A DNA stretch of 64,000 nucleotides from NCBI GenBank assembly GCA_015065645.1, contig SVPW01000005.1, forward strand, positions 20,678-84,677, in the 5' to 3' direction. Origin of the DNA: Oscillospiraceae bacterium (GTDB lineage: Bacteria; Bacillota; Clostridia; Oscillospirales; Acutalibacteraceae). Both the position numbers and the translations under genes were made by a program. Position 1 is the first letter of the stretch. Each line of letters opens with the position of its first letter. This document shows, in pieces, positions 57,860 through 64,000 of the stretch. Below the pieces are notes generated by a model. It was not told the origin of the DNA and searched no databases. It saw only the letters and a list, made by a program, of their open reading frames with translations.

Positions 57860-58129
57860 TTAAATACGGTGCATAGAATTAAATATATCCTCATGCATAA
57901 CACGGATATCAAGTCCCATTTCTTTTCCTAAAACAGTCATTTTTTCGCTGAATTCATTAAACGAATACTGCATATCGGAAATATCTGTGAGCATAACCAT
58001 AACAAACATATCCTGCAATACCGATTGTGTAATATCAATGATATTAACCCTACTCTCAGCACAAACAGCACTGATTTTTGAAATAATACCAACGGTATCC
58101 TTTCCTATTACCGAAATAACGGTTCTCAT
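57860..58129 (-). CDS. ACT-domain protein (UPF0237)
   Basis: This 89-residue single ACT domain starts at ATG 58129 ([19 protein letters not shown]). An upstream in-frame ATG at 58156 is less likely because the family starts at MRTVI and GCGAGG sits in between. ACT domains usually bind amino acids. It forms the usual pair with the PFL family gene downstream and probably acts as its regulatory partner. Confidence 0.88.
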   Translation of the reverse strand: MRTVISVIGKDTVGIISKISAVCAESRVNIIDITQSVLQDMFVMVMLTDISDMQYSFNEFSEKMTVLGKEMGLDIRVMHEDIFNSMHRI

Positions 58130-58243
58130 AACAACAACCTCGCTTCTTATTAACAATAATTATAATATAATATTTTAACATATATTGTTTTTAATATCAA
58201 CACTAAACTTTTAATAATGCCCATACAACACAATCATAATTTA

Positions 58244-58420
58244 TTATTCAATAATTGGTGTAACTATTGGTTTACCGTCTCTATCCAATAAAACAGTCAA
58301 TCCACCTGCATAACCGCATGCACGATACAAATAGTTTACTCCCGTTTCTTTATCAACCCAAATTTCAACAGAACCAATCCCTTGGCTGTATATTTTTTCA
58401 AATCTTTTTTCTTTTGCCAT
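58244..58420 (-). CDS. Small DUF6440-like protein
   Basis: A 58-residue frame reads MAKEKRFEKIYSQGIGS, then VEIWVDKETGVNYLYRACGY and AGGLTVLLDRDGKPIVTPI. This resembles the small DUF6440 family common in Firmicutes. GAGGAG lies about 8 bases upstream of the ATG at 58420. No signal or membrane segment. Function unknown. Confidence 0.75.
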   Translation of the reverse strand: MAKEKRFEKIYSQGIGSVEIWVDKETGVNYLYRACGYAGGLTVLLDRDGKPIVTPIIE

Positions 58421-58505
58421 TATAATAATCTCCTCTACAAAATGGGATTTATCGATGGTTGTATTATATCACAATTTTTCCGATTATTAAAGTGTTTATT
58501 AAAAA

Positions 58506-58533
58506 ATACCCGTGGTTATAAATCCACGAGTAT
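58506..58533 (-). terminator. Terminator after the 199-residue lipoprotein gene
   Basis: A 10-bp stem with one mismatch (58506-58515 with 58524-58533) followed on the - strand by six T. Confidence 0.75.
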
Positions 58534-58554
58534 CTTTTTTTATAAGAGAAATAT

Positions 58555-59154
58555 TTAATTTATATCTTTCCAAGCTACTTTGGTTGTATTTTTATTCCAA
58601 TTCTCAAAATATTCCTCAACCTCATTCTTTTGAACAGTTTTATCACCTATCAGATACTTGTTTTGCGAATCATCAAAATACGCCTGATTTGTTATTTTAT
58701 AAGAGTTACCCGAGAAAGAGATTCTGCTGATTGCTTTATATCCGTTATACTTAAATGTCATAAAGCTACCGTCAGTCTTTACATCTTGAGTGCTTATTCT
58801 TTTATGTACATAACCGTAAACCTTGCCATTATCATATTTTAAAAATAGAAAATCACTTAAATAGGCATCAATAATCAAAAGCTCCTCTATACCATCCGCA
58901 TCAAAATCGGCAAAAGTATACTTAGCAGGCACAAAAATATTCAGTGCATTACTATATGTGGGATAACGGAATTTTTCTAAATTTTCTTCGGTTGTTTTAT
59001 CTACATAAACATTGTGAACCGTAAAATTTTTTTCTTTGTTTAAAACCTGTGTTAATGCAGTTTTTGCCTCATTATCCTTTTTTTCGGTATCGCCACAACC
59101 ACAAAGATAAATGCACATTACCAAACAAAGAAAAATTGCTGTTACCTTCTTCAT
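58555..59154 (-). CDS. Lipoprotein of unknown function
   Basis: This 199-residue protein has a lipobox (CIYLCGCGD), so it is anchored outside the membrane. The mature part has a KYTFADFDADGIEELLIIDAY segment, which resembles the Asp-rich calcium-binding loops of FG-GAP/VCBS-like repeats, followed by beta-strand segments (FLFLKYDNGKVYGYVHKR). No specific family is assigned. AAAGGTTGGTGAAGTT before the ATG closely matches the leader of the next upstream lipoprotein gene. Confidence 0.65.
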   Translation of the reverse strand: MKKVTAIFLCLVMCIYLCGCGDTEKKDNEAKTALTQVLNKEKNFTVHNVYVDKTTEENLEKFRYPTYSNALNIFVPAKYTFADFDADGIEELLIIDAYLSDFLFLKYDNGKVYGYVHKRISTQDVKTDGSFMTFKYNGYKAISRISFSGNSYKITNQAYFDDSQNKYLIGDKTVQKNEVEEYFENWNKNTTKVAWKDIN

Positions 59155-59229
59155 AACTTCACCAACCTTTAGGATATTTAAGTATAGGCTTAAAGTGGCA
59201 TGAATAAATAGCTTTGAAACCCGAATTTT

Positions 59230-59595
59230 TTAATTACTGTTATAACTCAAAATATATGTATATTGTTGTATTGTATCAGATTCACCCATTATAATTTCAA
59301 CCTGATTTTCCAACCAAGTTATTCCTTTTATATTACCTTCAAAAATACCTGCACCATCATTTGCCAATGAAAATTTTTCTTCGTCCACAACCTTGCCGTT
59401 TGAATCTTTCAAAACCAATTTAGCACCTACAGAACCAAAAGACCATTGCGGGCTACCAACTTGATATAAATAAACTGTATAATCGTTATCCGGGCTGTTT
59501 TGAGAAGTTATTAATATATCTTTTTCCACAGCAGAACATCCCACAAAAAAGCAAAGCATTGTAAGCGAAAGTATAATAATAAATACTCTTTTCAT
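59230..59595 (-). CDS. Small lipoprotein of unknown function
   Basis: This 121-residue lipoprotein (lipobox FFVGCSA) has a short beta-rich domain: SPDNDYTVYLYQVG, GAKLVLKDSNGKVVDEE, and NIKGITWLENQVEIIMG. The layout is loosely like DUF5412-type proteins, but this is not certain. It lies upstream of the other lipoprotein gene in the same direction and shares its ribosome-binding leader. Confidence 0.6.
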   Translation of the reverse strand: MKRVFIIILSLTMLCFFVGCSAVEKDILITSQNSPDNDYTVYLYQVGSPQWSFGSVGAKLVLKDSNGKVVDEEKFSLANDGAGIFEGNIKGITWLENQVEIIMGESDTIQQYTYILSYNSN

Positions 59596-59652
59596 AACTT
59601 CACCGACCTTTAAGTGTATTATATGCTTGTGTCAAATCGGGGATAAATTGCT

Positions 59653-59680
59653 ATTGTAGAGCAAAACTAACGTCTGTCAA
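59653..59680 (-). promoter_or_regulatory. Promoter of the 121-residue lipoprotein gene
   Basis: On the - strand TTGACA (59675-59680), 16-bp spacer, TACAAT (59653-59658). Confidence 0.65.
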
Positions 59681-59738
59681 AAAATCTGCTTATAATGTCA
59701 AAGGCTTATAAAAACTTAATTAATATACCTGCTAATAC

Positions 59739-61142
59739 TTAATTTGTTTCATAATTAAACTTAATAAAGGGGACGGTCGGGTCAGAGATATCCCATATTT
59801 CCGTATTGAAATTACATTCCGATGGCAATACATCTGTTAAACTGCAATTTTCTTCATTTACGGGATTTTCAGACGGTATTTCATATAGTTCAGAAGAACT
59901 ATCTATAAAACCGAATACATTTTTAAAATTAAATGTACCACTCGGTTGGTAGGAGTCGATAATTCCACCAACCAACAAATGTATTTCATCATTATATTTT
60001 TTATTAGTATTGATTTTGAAAAAGCAATTACTTATACTCACACATCCGTTTGGATTGGCTAATCCACCAAACGCACCGATATAAGAACTATATTTAGAAC
60101 TGTGTAAAATCTCACTTTGTGCACAAATATCCGAAAAGGCTTCCTCGCCTCTCCCTAGTAAGCTTCCCGAAACTGCACCCGCATTCACCGAATCCGAGCG
60201 AACTTGCATCTTCGTATTGCTTTGCAGACGCTCCAAATAAAGTTTTGCACCTTCGGTCACAAAAATATCGCCCACAATTCCTCCCGCAAGTAAAACATCC
60301 GTATCAACATTAATATTCCCATTAATAACGCAATCTGTAATTTTACATTCACGCGTGGGATAAACACATGCCGCCAGAATGCCTACTTCAGTAAAATAAT
60401 TACTTTCATAAGTATATGTTATATTAACATTTTCAAGGCGTAGATTTTTGATTTCTGCATTCCCGACTATACCAAAAAATCCGCAAGAGTAATTTGCGTT
60501 GTTGCCATAGTCCTCATAGATAAGCTTAGGGGTCAGATTGGAAATAACAAATCCTCTGCCATCAAAATTGGACGAAAAGCGATGTGTACCATTTCCGATA
60601 GGTGAAAATTCTACATTGGTCATATCAATATCCGCACCAAGAGCAAAATGTACTCCATCATTCATTTTGCCTGTATTTATTTTCGCGGAAAAATAAACCA
60701 ATTCCTCCGCCGTCGTTATGATATAAGGATTGGTTTGCGTTCCGTTACCCTTTGAAAATCCAGAATCGGTTATAGGTTTAAATTCTACACTTGCATCCGG
60801 AGCCGGATTTTGTTCCTGTATAGTATTATGAAAGTCATTGAGATTTTCAAGTAAGACTGTTTCAAATTGATTTTCATCAGAACCGTTATTACTCAGTGTC
60901 GAACTAACTGTATCGTTTTGTGTTGGCTTTGACACATTTTCTTTGCTCAAATTATCCGAATCAGAAGAAGCAGGCATAGAGCTTTTTTCTGAACTATCCA
61001 CTTCTTGATTAGTACTTTCGCTATTTATATCGGAATTTTGAGTTACATCCACATCAAGATTTGTTTTTTCGGCAATATTATTACACGCCGAAAGGCACAC
61101 AACCAATAAAATAACAAGGGTTATTGATATAACTTTTTTCAT
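59739..61142 (-). CDS. Lipoprotein with GLUG-type repeats
   Basis: This 467-residue protein has a lipobox (VVCLSACNN), a Ser/Asn/Asp/Thr-rich linker (about 25-95) and a domain starting GTQTNPYIITTAEELVYFSA with FDGRGFVISNLTP, GFFGIVG and several short beta-strands, the same kind of GLUG-like fold as in the two dockerin proteins here. It overlaps the membrane regulator gene by 4 bases and belongs to the sigma factor operon. It may be a surface sensor or adhesin controlled by that sigma factor. Confidence 0.7.
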   Translation of the reverse strand: MKKVISITLVILLVVCLSACNNIAEKTNLDVDVTQNSDINSESTNQEVDSSEKSSMPASSDSDNLSKENVSKPTQNDTVSSTLSNNGSDENQFETVLLENLNDFHNTIQEQNPAPDASVEFKPITDSGFSKGNGTQTNPYIITTAEELVYFSAKINTGKMNDGVHFALGADIDMTNVEFSPIGNGTHRFSSNFDGRGFVISNLTPKLIYEDYGNNANYSCGFFGIVGNAEIKNLRLENVNITYTYESNYFTEVGILAACVYPTRECKITDCVINGNINVDTDVLLAGGIVGDIFVTEGAKLYLERLQSNTKMQVRSDSVNAGAVSGSLLGRGEEAFSDICAQSEILHSSKYSSYIGAFGGLANPNGCVSISNCFFKINTNKKYNDEIHLLVGGIIDSYQPSGTFNFKNVFGFIDSSSELYEIPSENPVNEENCSLTDVLPSECNFNTEIWDISDPTVPFIKFNYETN

Positions 61143-62239
61143 AAAGCCTCTTCCTCGCTTTCATTTTTAAAATATACTTCCAGTTCATCAATAGTAAAGG
61201 TTTGTTTTGTGTAGAGAACAACACAGAAATCTTCGATAAATGTCACACTATCTGTTCTGTACTCAAATGATGTGTTTCCAAATGGTGCACATTCAAAGCC
61301 AATAACCTTTGATCCTTCATAATAAACGGTGAATTTGAAATTATATTGTAATTTGTTTTTTACTATATTAAAGCCATCTATATATTTGTGCGATGAAAAC
61401 TCTGAATTGGTTATATTAGTATCAGTATCATATCCGCCACCATTCCGAAGACAGGTATAATACCTGTCTTCACGTTTAAAAGTTATCAGTTCTCCTACAT
61501 CGTCTATATTGTTTTTTGTAACAACAACCTCAACAAGACCTGTTCCGCCAAGTTTCTGCGCCAAAAATCCTTTTTCATCATTAAGCTCGATAGTAAAATA
61601 TGTTACCATAGTTGTGGTAAAAATTTTATTTCTGTCAATAGGATATTCTACATAGACATTGTTCAAAGAAATAATATTTGACATAAAAGATTTTTTGAAA
61701 TTCATCCCAATCGGAAAAAGCGAATTTTCGCTGATAATCTTTTTGGCAGAATAAAAGTTAATTTTATCAATGCTATCGATATTGTAATTCGTTTCTATAA
61801 CAGGTGGATCGCTTGGAACAACGGTTGACGGGGTATCCACAGAAGGCTCAGAGGGGTATTCAACATCCGGATCTGAAGGAGTACTGTTATCAGGAATAAA
61901 CTCATCTTGTGAACTGTTATTATCAGTTGGATTAGATGATGGAGCAGATGATGAATTATTGTCTTGCGATGAATTGCTATTGTCTGTAGTGCTATTTTGA
62001 TTGTTATCAGTTGATGAATTATTAGAATCATCCGACACATTTTGTGAGTTATCTATAACAGGTATATTGTTGTTAAAAAATCCGATTTCCCATAATGTGA
62101 AACTTGTAATTATAACAATACAACAGCAAAGAGCAGGAGCAACTACACTTATAATAATTCGCTTTTTTCTTTTTTGCGTTGCTATATATTTATTTCTGCG
62201 TTCAAAAACACTATTAGCTATTTCGTTATAACTTTTCAT
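61139..62239 (-). CDS. Putative anti-sigma factor, single-pass membrane protein
   Basis: This 366-residue protein has a short cytoplasmic N terminus (MKSYNEIANSVFERRNKYIATQKRKK read in two parts), one transmembrane helix (about 28-52), a low-complexity linker rich in Asn, Ser, Asp and Pro (about 60-140) and an extracellular beta-rich domain. It overlaps the end of the sigma factor gene by 14 bases, with AAGGAGGG inside that gene. Position and topology fit an anti-sigma factor that senses an outside signal; no zinc-binding ASD motif is seen in the short N terminus. No RsgI-type domain was identified. Confidence 0.65.
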   Translation of the reverse strand: MKSYNEIANSVFERRNKYIATQKRKKRIIISVVAPALCCCIVIITSFTLWEIGFFNNNIPVIDNSQNVSDDSNNSSTDNNQNSTTDNSNSSQDNNSSSAPSSNPTDNNSSQDEFIPDNSTPSDPDVEYPSEPSVDTPSTVVPSDPPVIETNYNIDSIDKINFYSAKKIISENSLFPIGMNFKKSFMSNIISLNNVYVEYPIDRNKIFTTTMVTYFTIELNDEKGFLAQKLGGTGLVEVVVTKNNIDDVGELITFKREDRYYTCLRNGGGYDTDTNITNSEFSSHKYIDGFNIVKNKLQYNFKFTVYYEGSKVIGFECAPFGNTSFEYRTDSVTFIEDFCVVLYTKQTFTIDELEVYFKNESEEEAL

Positions 62240-62783
62240 ACTGAAATCCCTCCTTATCTAGTAATGATTTAAGAGATTGTTTTGATCGATAAACTAAATT
62301 TTCAATTTGGCGTTTGGTTTTTCCCATTATCTGTGCTATTTCTTCGTTTGTAAATTCTTCAAAAAAGCAAAGCCACAGAACCTGACGGTATTCAGGTTTC
62401 AAACTGGACATAGCCTTATGTACAATAATTTTTCTTTCGTTTTTTATGTATATAGATTCAAGGTCTGTTTCATCTTTCAAATAATTTTCCATATCTTCTA
62501 TTGAAGACATAGAAAATTTAGAATTATGCCTTGTATAATCTATTGCAACATTTCGCCCAATGGTGTAAAGCCAAGTTTTAAATGAACTCTTCTCGTTAAA
62601 TTTAGGTTTTTTAACCGCAAGCTTAAAGAAGGTTTCTTCCATTATCTCTTCGGCTACATAAATATTACTTACATAACCGTTTAAATAAAGAATTAAACCG
62701 TCTTTATAATCTTTAATGATTAAGGTTAAACCCTCATCATCACCATCAAGGAAACGGCGGTAGCTACTTGCATCGTTATCCAT
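62226..62783 (-). CDS. ECF-type RNA polymerase sigma factor
   Basis: This 185-residue protein has region 2 (VAEEIMEETFFKLAVKKPKF, then FKTWLYTIGRNVAIDYTRH) and region 4 with the helix-turn-helix FTNEEIAQIMGKTKRQIENL. The ATG has GAGAGGG upstream. It is the first gene of a three-gene operon with a putative anti-sigma factor and a GLUG lipoprotein. Two candidate promoters lie upstream, one of ECF type, so it may control itself. Confidence 0.9.
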   Translation of the reverse strand: MDNDASSYRRFLDGDDEGLTLIIKDYKDGLILYLNGYVSNIYVAEEIMEETFFKLAVKKPKFNEKSSFKTWLYTIGRNVAIDYTRHNSKFSMSSIEDMENYLKDETDLESIYIKNERKIIVHKAMSSLKPEYRQVLWLCFFEEFTNEEIAQIMGKTKRQIENLVYRSKQSLKSLLDKEGFQYEKL

Positions 62784-62819
62784 TTGGTATCCCTCTCTTT
62801 GTTTTCTCCCCGTTTATTA

Positions 62820-62845
62820 GACGAGAAGGGATATAAAAACTCTCA
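62820..62845 (-). promoter_or_regulatory. Possible ECF-type autoregulatory promoter
   Basis: On the - strand TGAGAG (62840-62845), 16-bp spacer, CGTC (62820-62823) followed by TAAT. This resembles the TGAAAC-N16-CGTC pattern of Bacillus ECF sigma factors. Confidence 0.45.
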
Positions 62846-62873
62846 GTAATTTGTAAAAAATTTACTTAATTTG

Positions 62874-62902
62874 ATTGTAGCATAAAATTCAATCTTATTC
62901 AA
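62874..62902 (-). promoter_or_regulatory. Sigma-A-type promoter of the sigma factor operon
   Basis: On the - strand TTGAAT (62897-62902), 17-bp spacer, TACAAT (62874-62879). Confidence 0.55.
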
Positions 62903-63268
62903 TTGGTAAGAAAGACTTATTAAAATTTATAATTATTTCTTGAATTTTATAAAGCATTTTTTAATTTATTGAATTTTAAAAAACAAACCTTAAAAAGTAT
63001 AAAATCTCTGTTTTAAGATCTGTTTTTCGTCTTATGTTTAAAATAAACTTAGTGAAATTTAAGGTATGACAAAAATCATACTGACACACCCAAAATCATA
63101 CAAAAGAGAATACCGTTGAAAACTTTGTTTTTAAGCAGTAAAACAGCCGACAGTATGACGGTTATTCCTGCCTTGCCTTACAAATTTAATAAAAAAGTAA
63201 GGATAAATGATTATTTGTCCCTATTGTAGCACAAACATAGCATAAAAGCGGTGGAGGGGCAAGGGATA
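62903..63268. other. AT-rich gap without a recognisable gene
   Basis: Only short open frames and weak small inverted repeats are seen (for example CCTTAC at 63176-63181 with GTAAGG at 63197-63202). I see no gene. Confidence 0.6.
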
Positions 63269-63433
63269 ATGAAATCGTTCGCTTTTGCTCACGATGAAAT
63301 CTAATCGTTGCTTGGATGAAATCTGCTTCGCAGATGAAATTAAATCCACCTACCGTCGCAGCGATTTCACCCGAACACTGTGAGGATTTCACATTGCGAA
63401 GCAATATTTCACCCACTCGTTAGAGTGGATTTA
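63269..63433. repeat. Palindromic repeat cluster with TGAAAT / ATTTCA units
   Basis: TGAAAT appears at 63269, 63294, 63316 and 63334, then inverted as ATTTCA at 63364, 63386 and 63405. The units carry small hairpins (ATCTGC-TTC-GCAGAT, ATTGC-GAA-GCAAT, CCACTC-GTTA-GAGTGG). A 9-bp inverted repeat TAAATCCAC/GTGGATTTA bounds 63341-63433. The open frames here are by-products of the repeats. Confidence 0.7.
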
Positions 63434-63444
63434 GTTGAAAAAAT

Positions 63445-63469
63445 AAGACCAAGTATTTCGACTGGGTCT
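63445..63469. repeat. Hairpin repeat AAGACCAAGTATTTCGACT, copy 1
   Basis: An imperfect hairpin in which AGACC-A-AGT pairs with ACT-G-GGTCT. A close copy lies at 63700-63725. Confidence 0.55.
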
Positions 63470-63577
63470 GAGAGTGTCGACAAAGTCTCCACTCTCTTGG
63501 ACGGGGATGCCGTTCGCAAAAAATTAAAAATTTTTTTGACTGCACTCTATCCCCGCCAATACCACCCCTGTGCCCTT

Positions 63578-63604
63578 GAAAATCCGCATTATAAGCGGAT
63601 TTTC
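63578..63604. repeat. Perfect 10-bp hairpin
   Basis: GAAAATCCGC (63578-63587) pairs with GCGGATTTTC (63595-63604). Confidence 0.7.
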
Positions 63605-63644
63605 GCTTATGATGTGTTTTTTCACCGCACCTGTCGCTGAAAAA

Positions 63645-63692
63645 AAAAAATGCGGCTACAAGCCGCATAAAAAATAAAATTTAGGTTTTTCG
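63645..63692. repeat. Dispersed 48-bp repeat, copy B
   Basis: Differs from copy A at 56382-56429 at two positions. Contains the hairpin ATGCGGCT-ACA-AGCCGCAT and the tail TAAAATTTAGGTTTTTCG. Confidence 0.85.
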
Positions 63693-63699
63693 ACAGGCT

Positions 63700-63725
63700 G
63701 AGACCAAGTCTTTCGACTTAGTCTT
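63700..63725. repeat. Hairpin repeat GACCAAGTCTTTCGACTTAGTCT, copy 2 (variant)
   Basis: A variant of 63445-63469, followed by a T-run (ATTTTTT), so it could act as a terminator on the + strand. Confidence 0.5.
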
Positions 63726-63791
63726 ATTTTTTCTGAGACCGACACTCAAAATGGAACCGGTCTAAAAACCTGATTTTTTATATGTTTTATA

Positions 63792-64000
63792 TTAAAAAGA
63801 ATATTTTTCAAATTCCAATGGTGTTGCATTAAATTTCTTAATAAAAAACTCGTTTATATAAAAAGCCGGTTTGCTAGTTACTTGTATCTGCTCAACTCGC
63901 AGAATAATTGATTCATTGAAATCATCTACTATTATTTTATATGAATATTTCATATTATACATAGTAAATGTAATGACTGAACAATCGTCATTTAAAGAAT
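63792..64000 (-). CDS. C-terminal end of a gene that leaves the window
   Basis: A - strand frame is open from the window edge to a TAA at 63792-63794 (about 69 codons), ending in NEFFIKKFNATPLEFEKYSF. Earlier residues include MYNMKYSYKIIVDDFNESII and LRVEQIQVTSKPAFYI, a beta-strand-like pattern with normal amino acid use. No family is recognised. The start lies beyond base 64000. Confidence 0.5.
   Translation of the reverse strand, partial: SLNDDCSVITFTMYNMKYSYKIIVDDFNESIILRVEQIQVTSKPAFYINEFFIKKFNATPLEFEKYSF

Noticed and set aside
63269..63433. CRISPR array
   Set aside because: The units are short, mirrored and unevenly spaced, without constant repeats and unique spacers, and no cas genes are near.
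63380..63668. Overlapping open frames of 82-86 residues on both strands
   Set aside because: They lie in the palindromic repeat cluster and are products of the repeats.

Overview
The window is low-GC, gene-dense bacterial DNA with strong AGGAGG-type ribosome-binding sites and many hairpin/U-tract terminators. The gene content (Noc next to rsmG, PFL/ACT-domain pair, DUF6440-like small protein, PfoR-type membrane protein, dockerin proteins) points to a Clostridia member of the Firmicutes, probably an Oscillospiraceae/Ruminococcaceae-like gut or rumen polysaccharide degrader. The taxon is inferred from gene content only.

Layout. (1) 1-7,060: housekeeping genes on the + strand: the 3' end of asnB, mnmG, rsmG, noc, an S1-domain protein and a pyruvate kinase that lacks most of its C-terminal domain. 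(2) 7,082-43,785: about 37 kb entirely on the - strand for extracellular glycan use. From right to left it holds a dockerin operon (calcineurin-like phosphoesterase-GLUG-dockerin; GH31 with three repeat modules and a dockerin), then a 13-gene string headed by a LacI regulator: a 1,940-residue membrane-anchored protein with seven copies of a beta-sandwich-like module, a substrate-binding lipoprotein, a membrane-anchored GH31, a very large second binding protein, two permeases, a beta-propeller/TPR/Yip1-like membrane protein, a DUF5696-like protein, two more permeases and two tandem sugar isomerase paralogues. A secreted GLUG-dockerin-CE2-like esterase follows. (3) 44,051-47,780: a third isomerase and a LacZ-type GH2 enzyme on the + strand. 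(4) 47,835-58,420: ordinary genes (EF-G paralogue, small HTH protein behind a structured leader, PfoR-like transporter, nth, tcdA, M23 peptidase, PQ-loop protein, PFL/ACT pair). (5) 58,555-64,000: AT-rich accessory DNA with lipoproteins, an ECF sigma/membrane regulator/GLUG lipoprotein operon, and a 1-kb stretch packed with small palindromic repeats.

How it works together (inference): surface proteins anchored by C-terminal membrane segments or dockerins would capture and trim an alpha-linked glycan (two GH31), remove acetyl groups (CE2-like) and beta-galactosides (GH2). Oligosaccharides would enter through two ABC importers whose ATPase is not encoded here and is presumably shared. The isomerase-like TIM-barrel proteins would process the sugars inside. 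A TTTAAGTTAAATT-like motif recurs in three control regions and may tie the parts together.

The strongest candidates for something undescribed are the module family shared by the 1,940-residue scaffold-like protein and the dockerin GH31 (ten copies), the propeller/TPR/Yip1 plus DUF5696 pair placed between two permease pairs, and a rod-shaped structured RNA ahead of a terminator and a small HTH gene at 51.6-51.8 kb.
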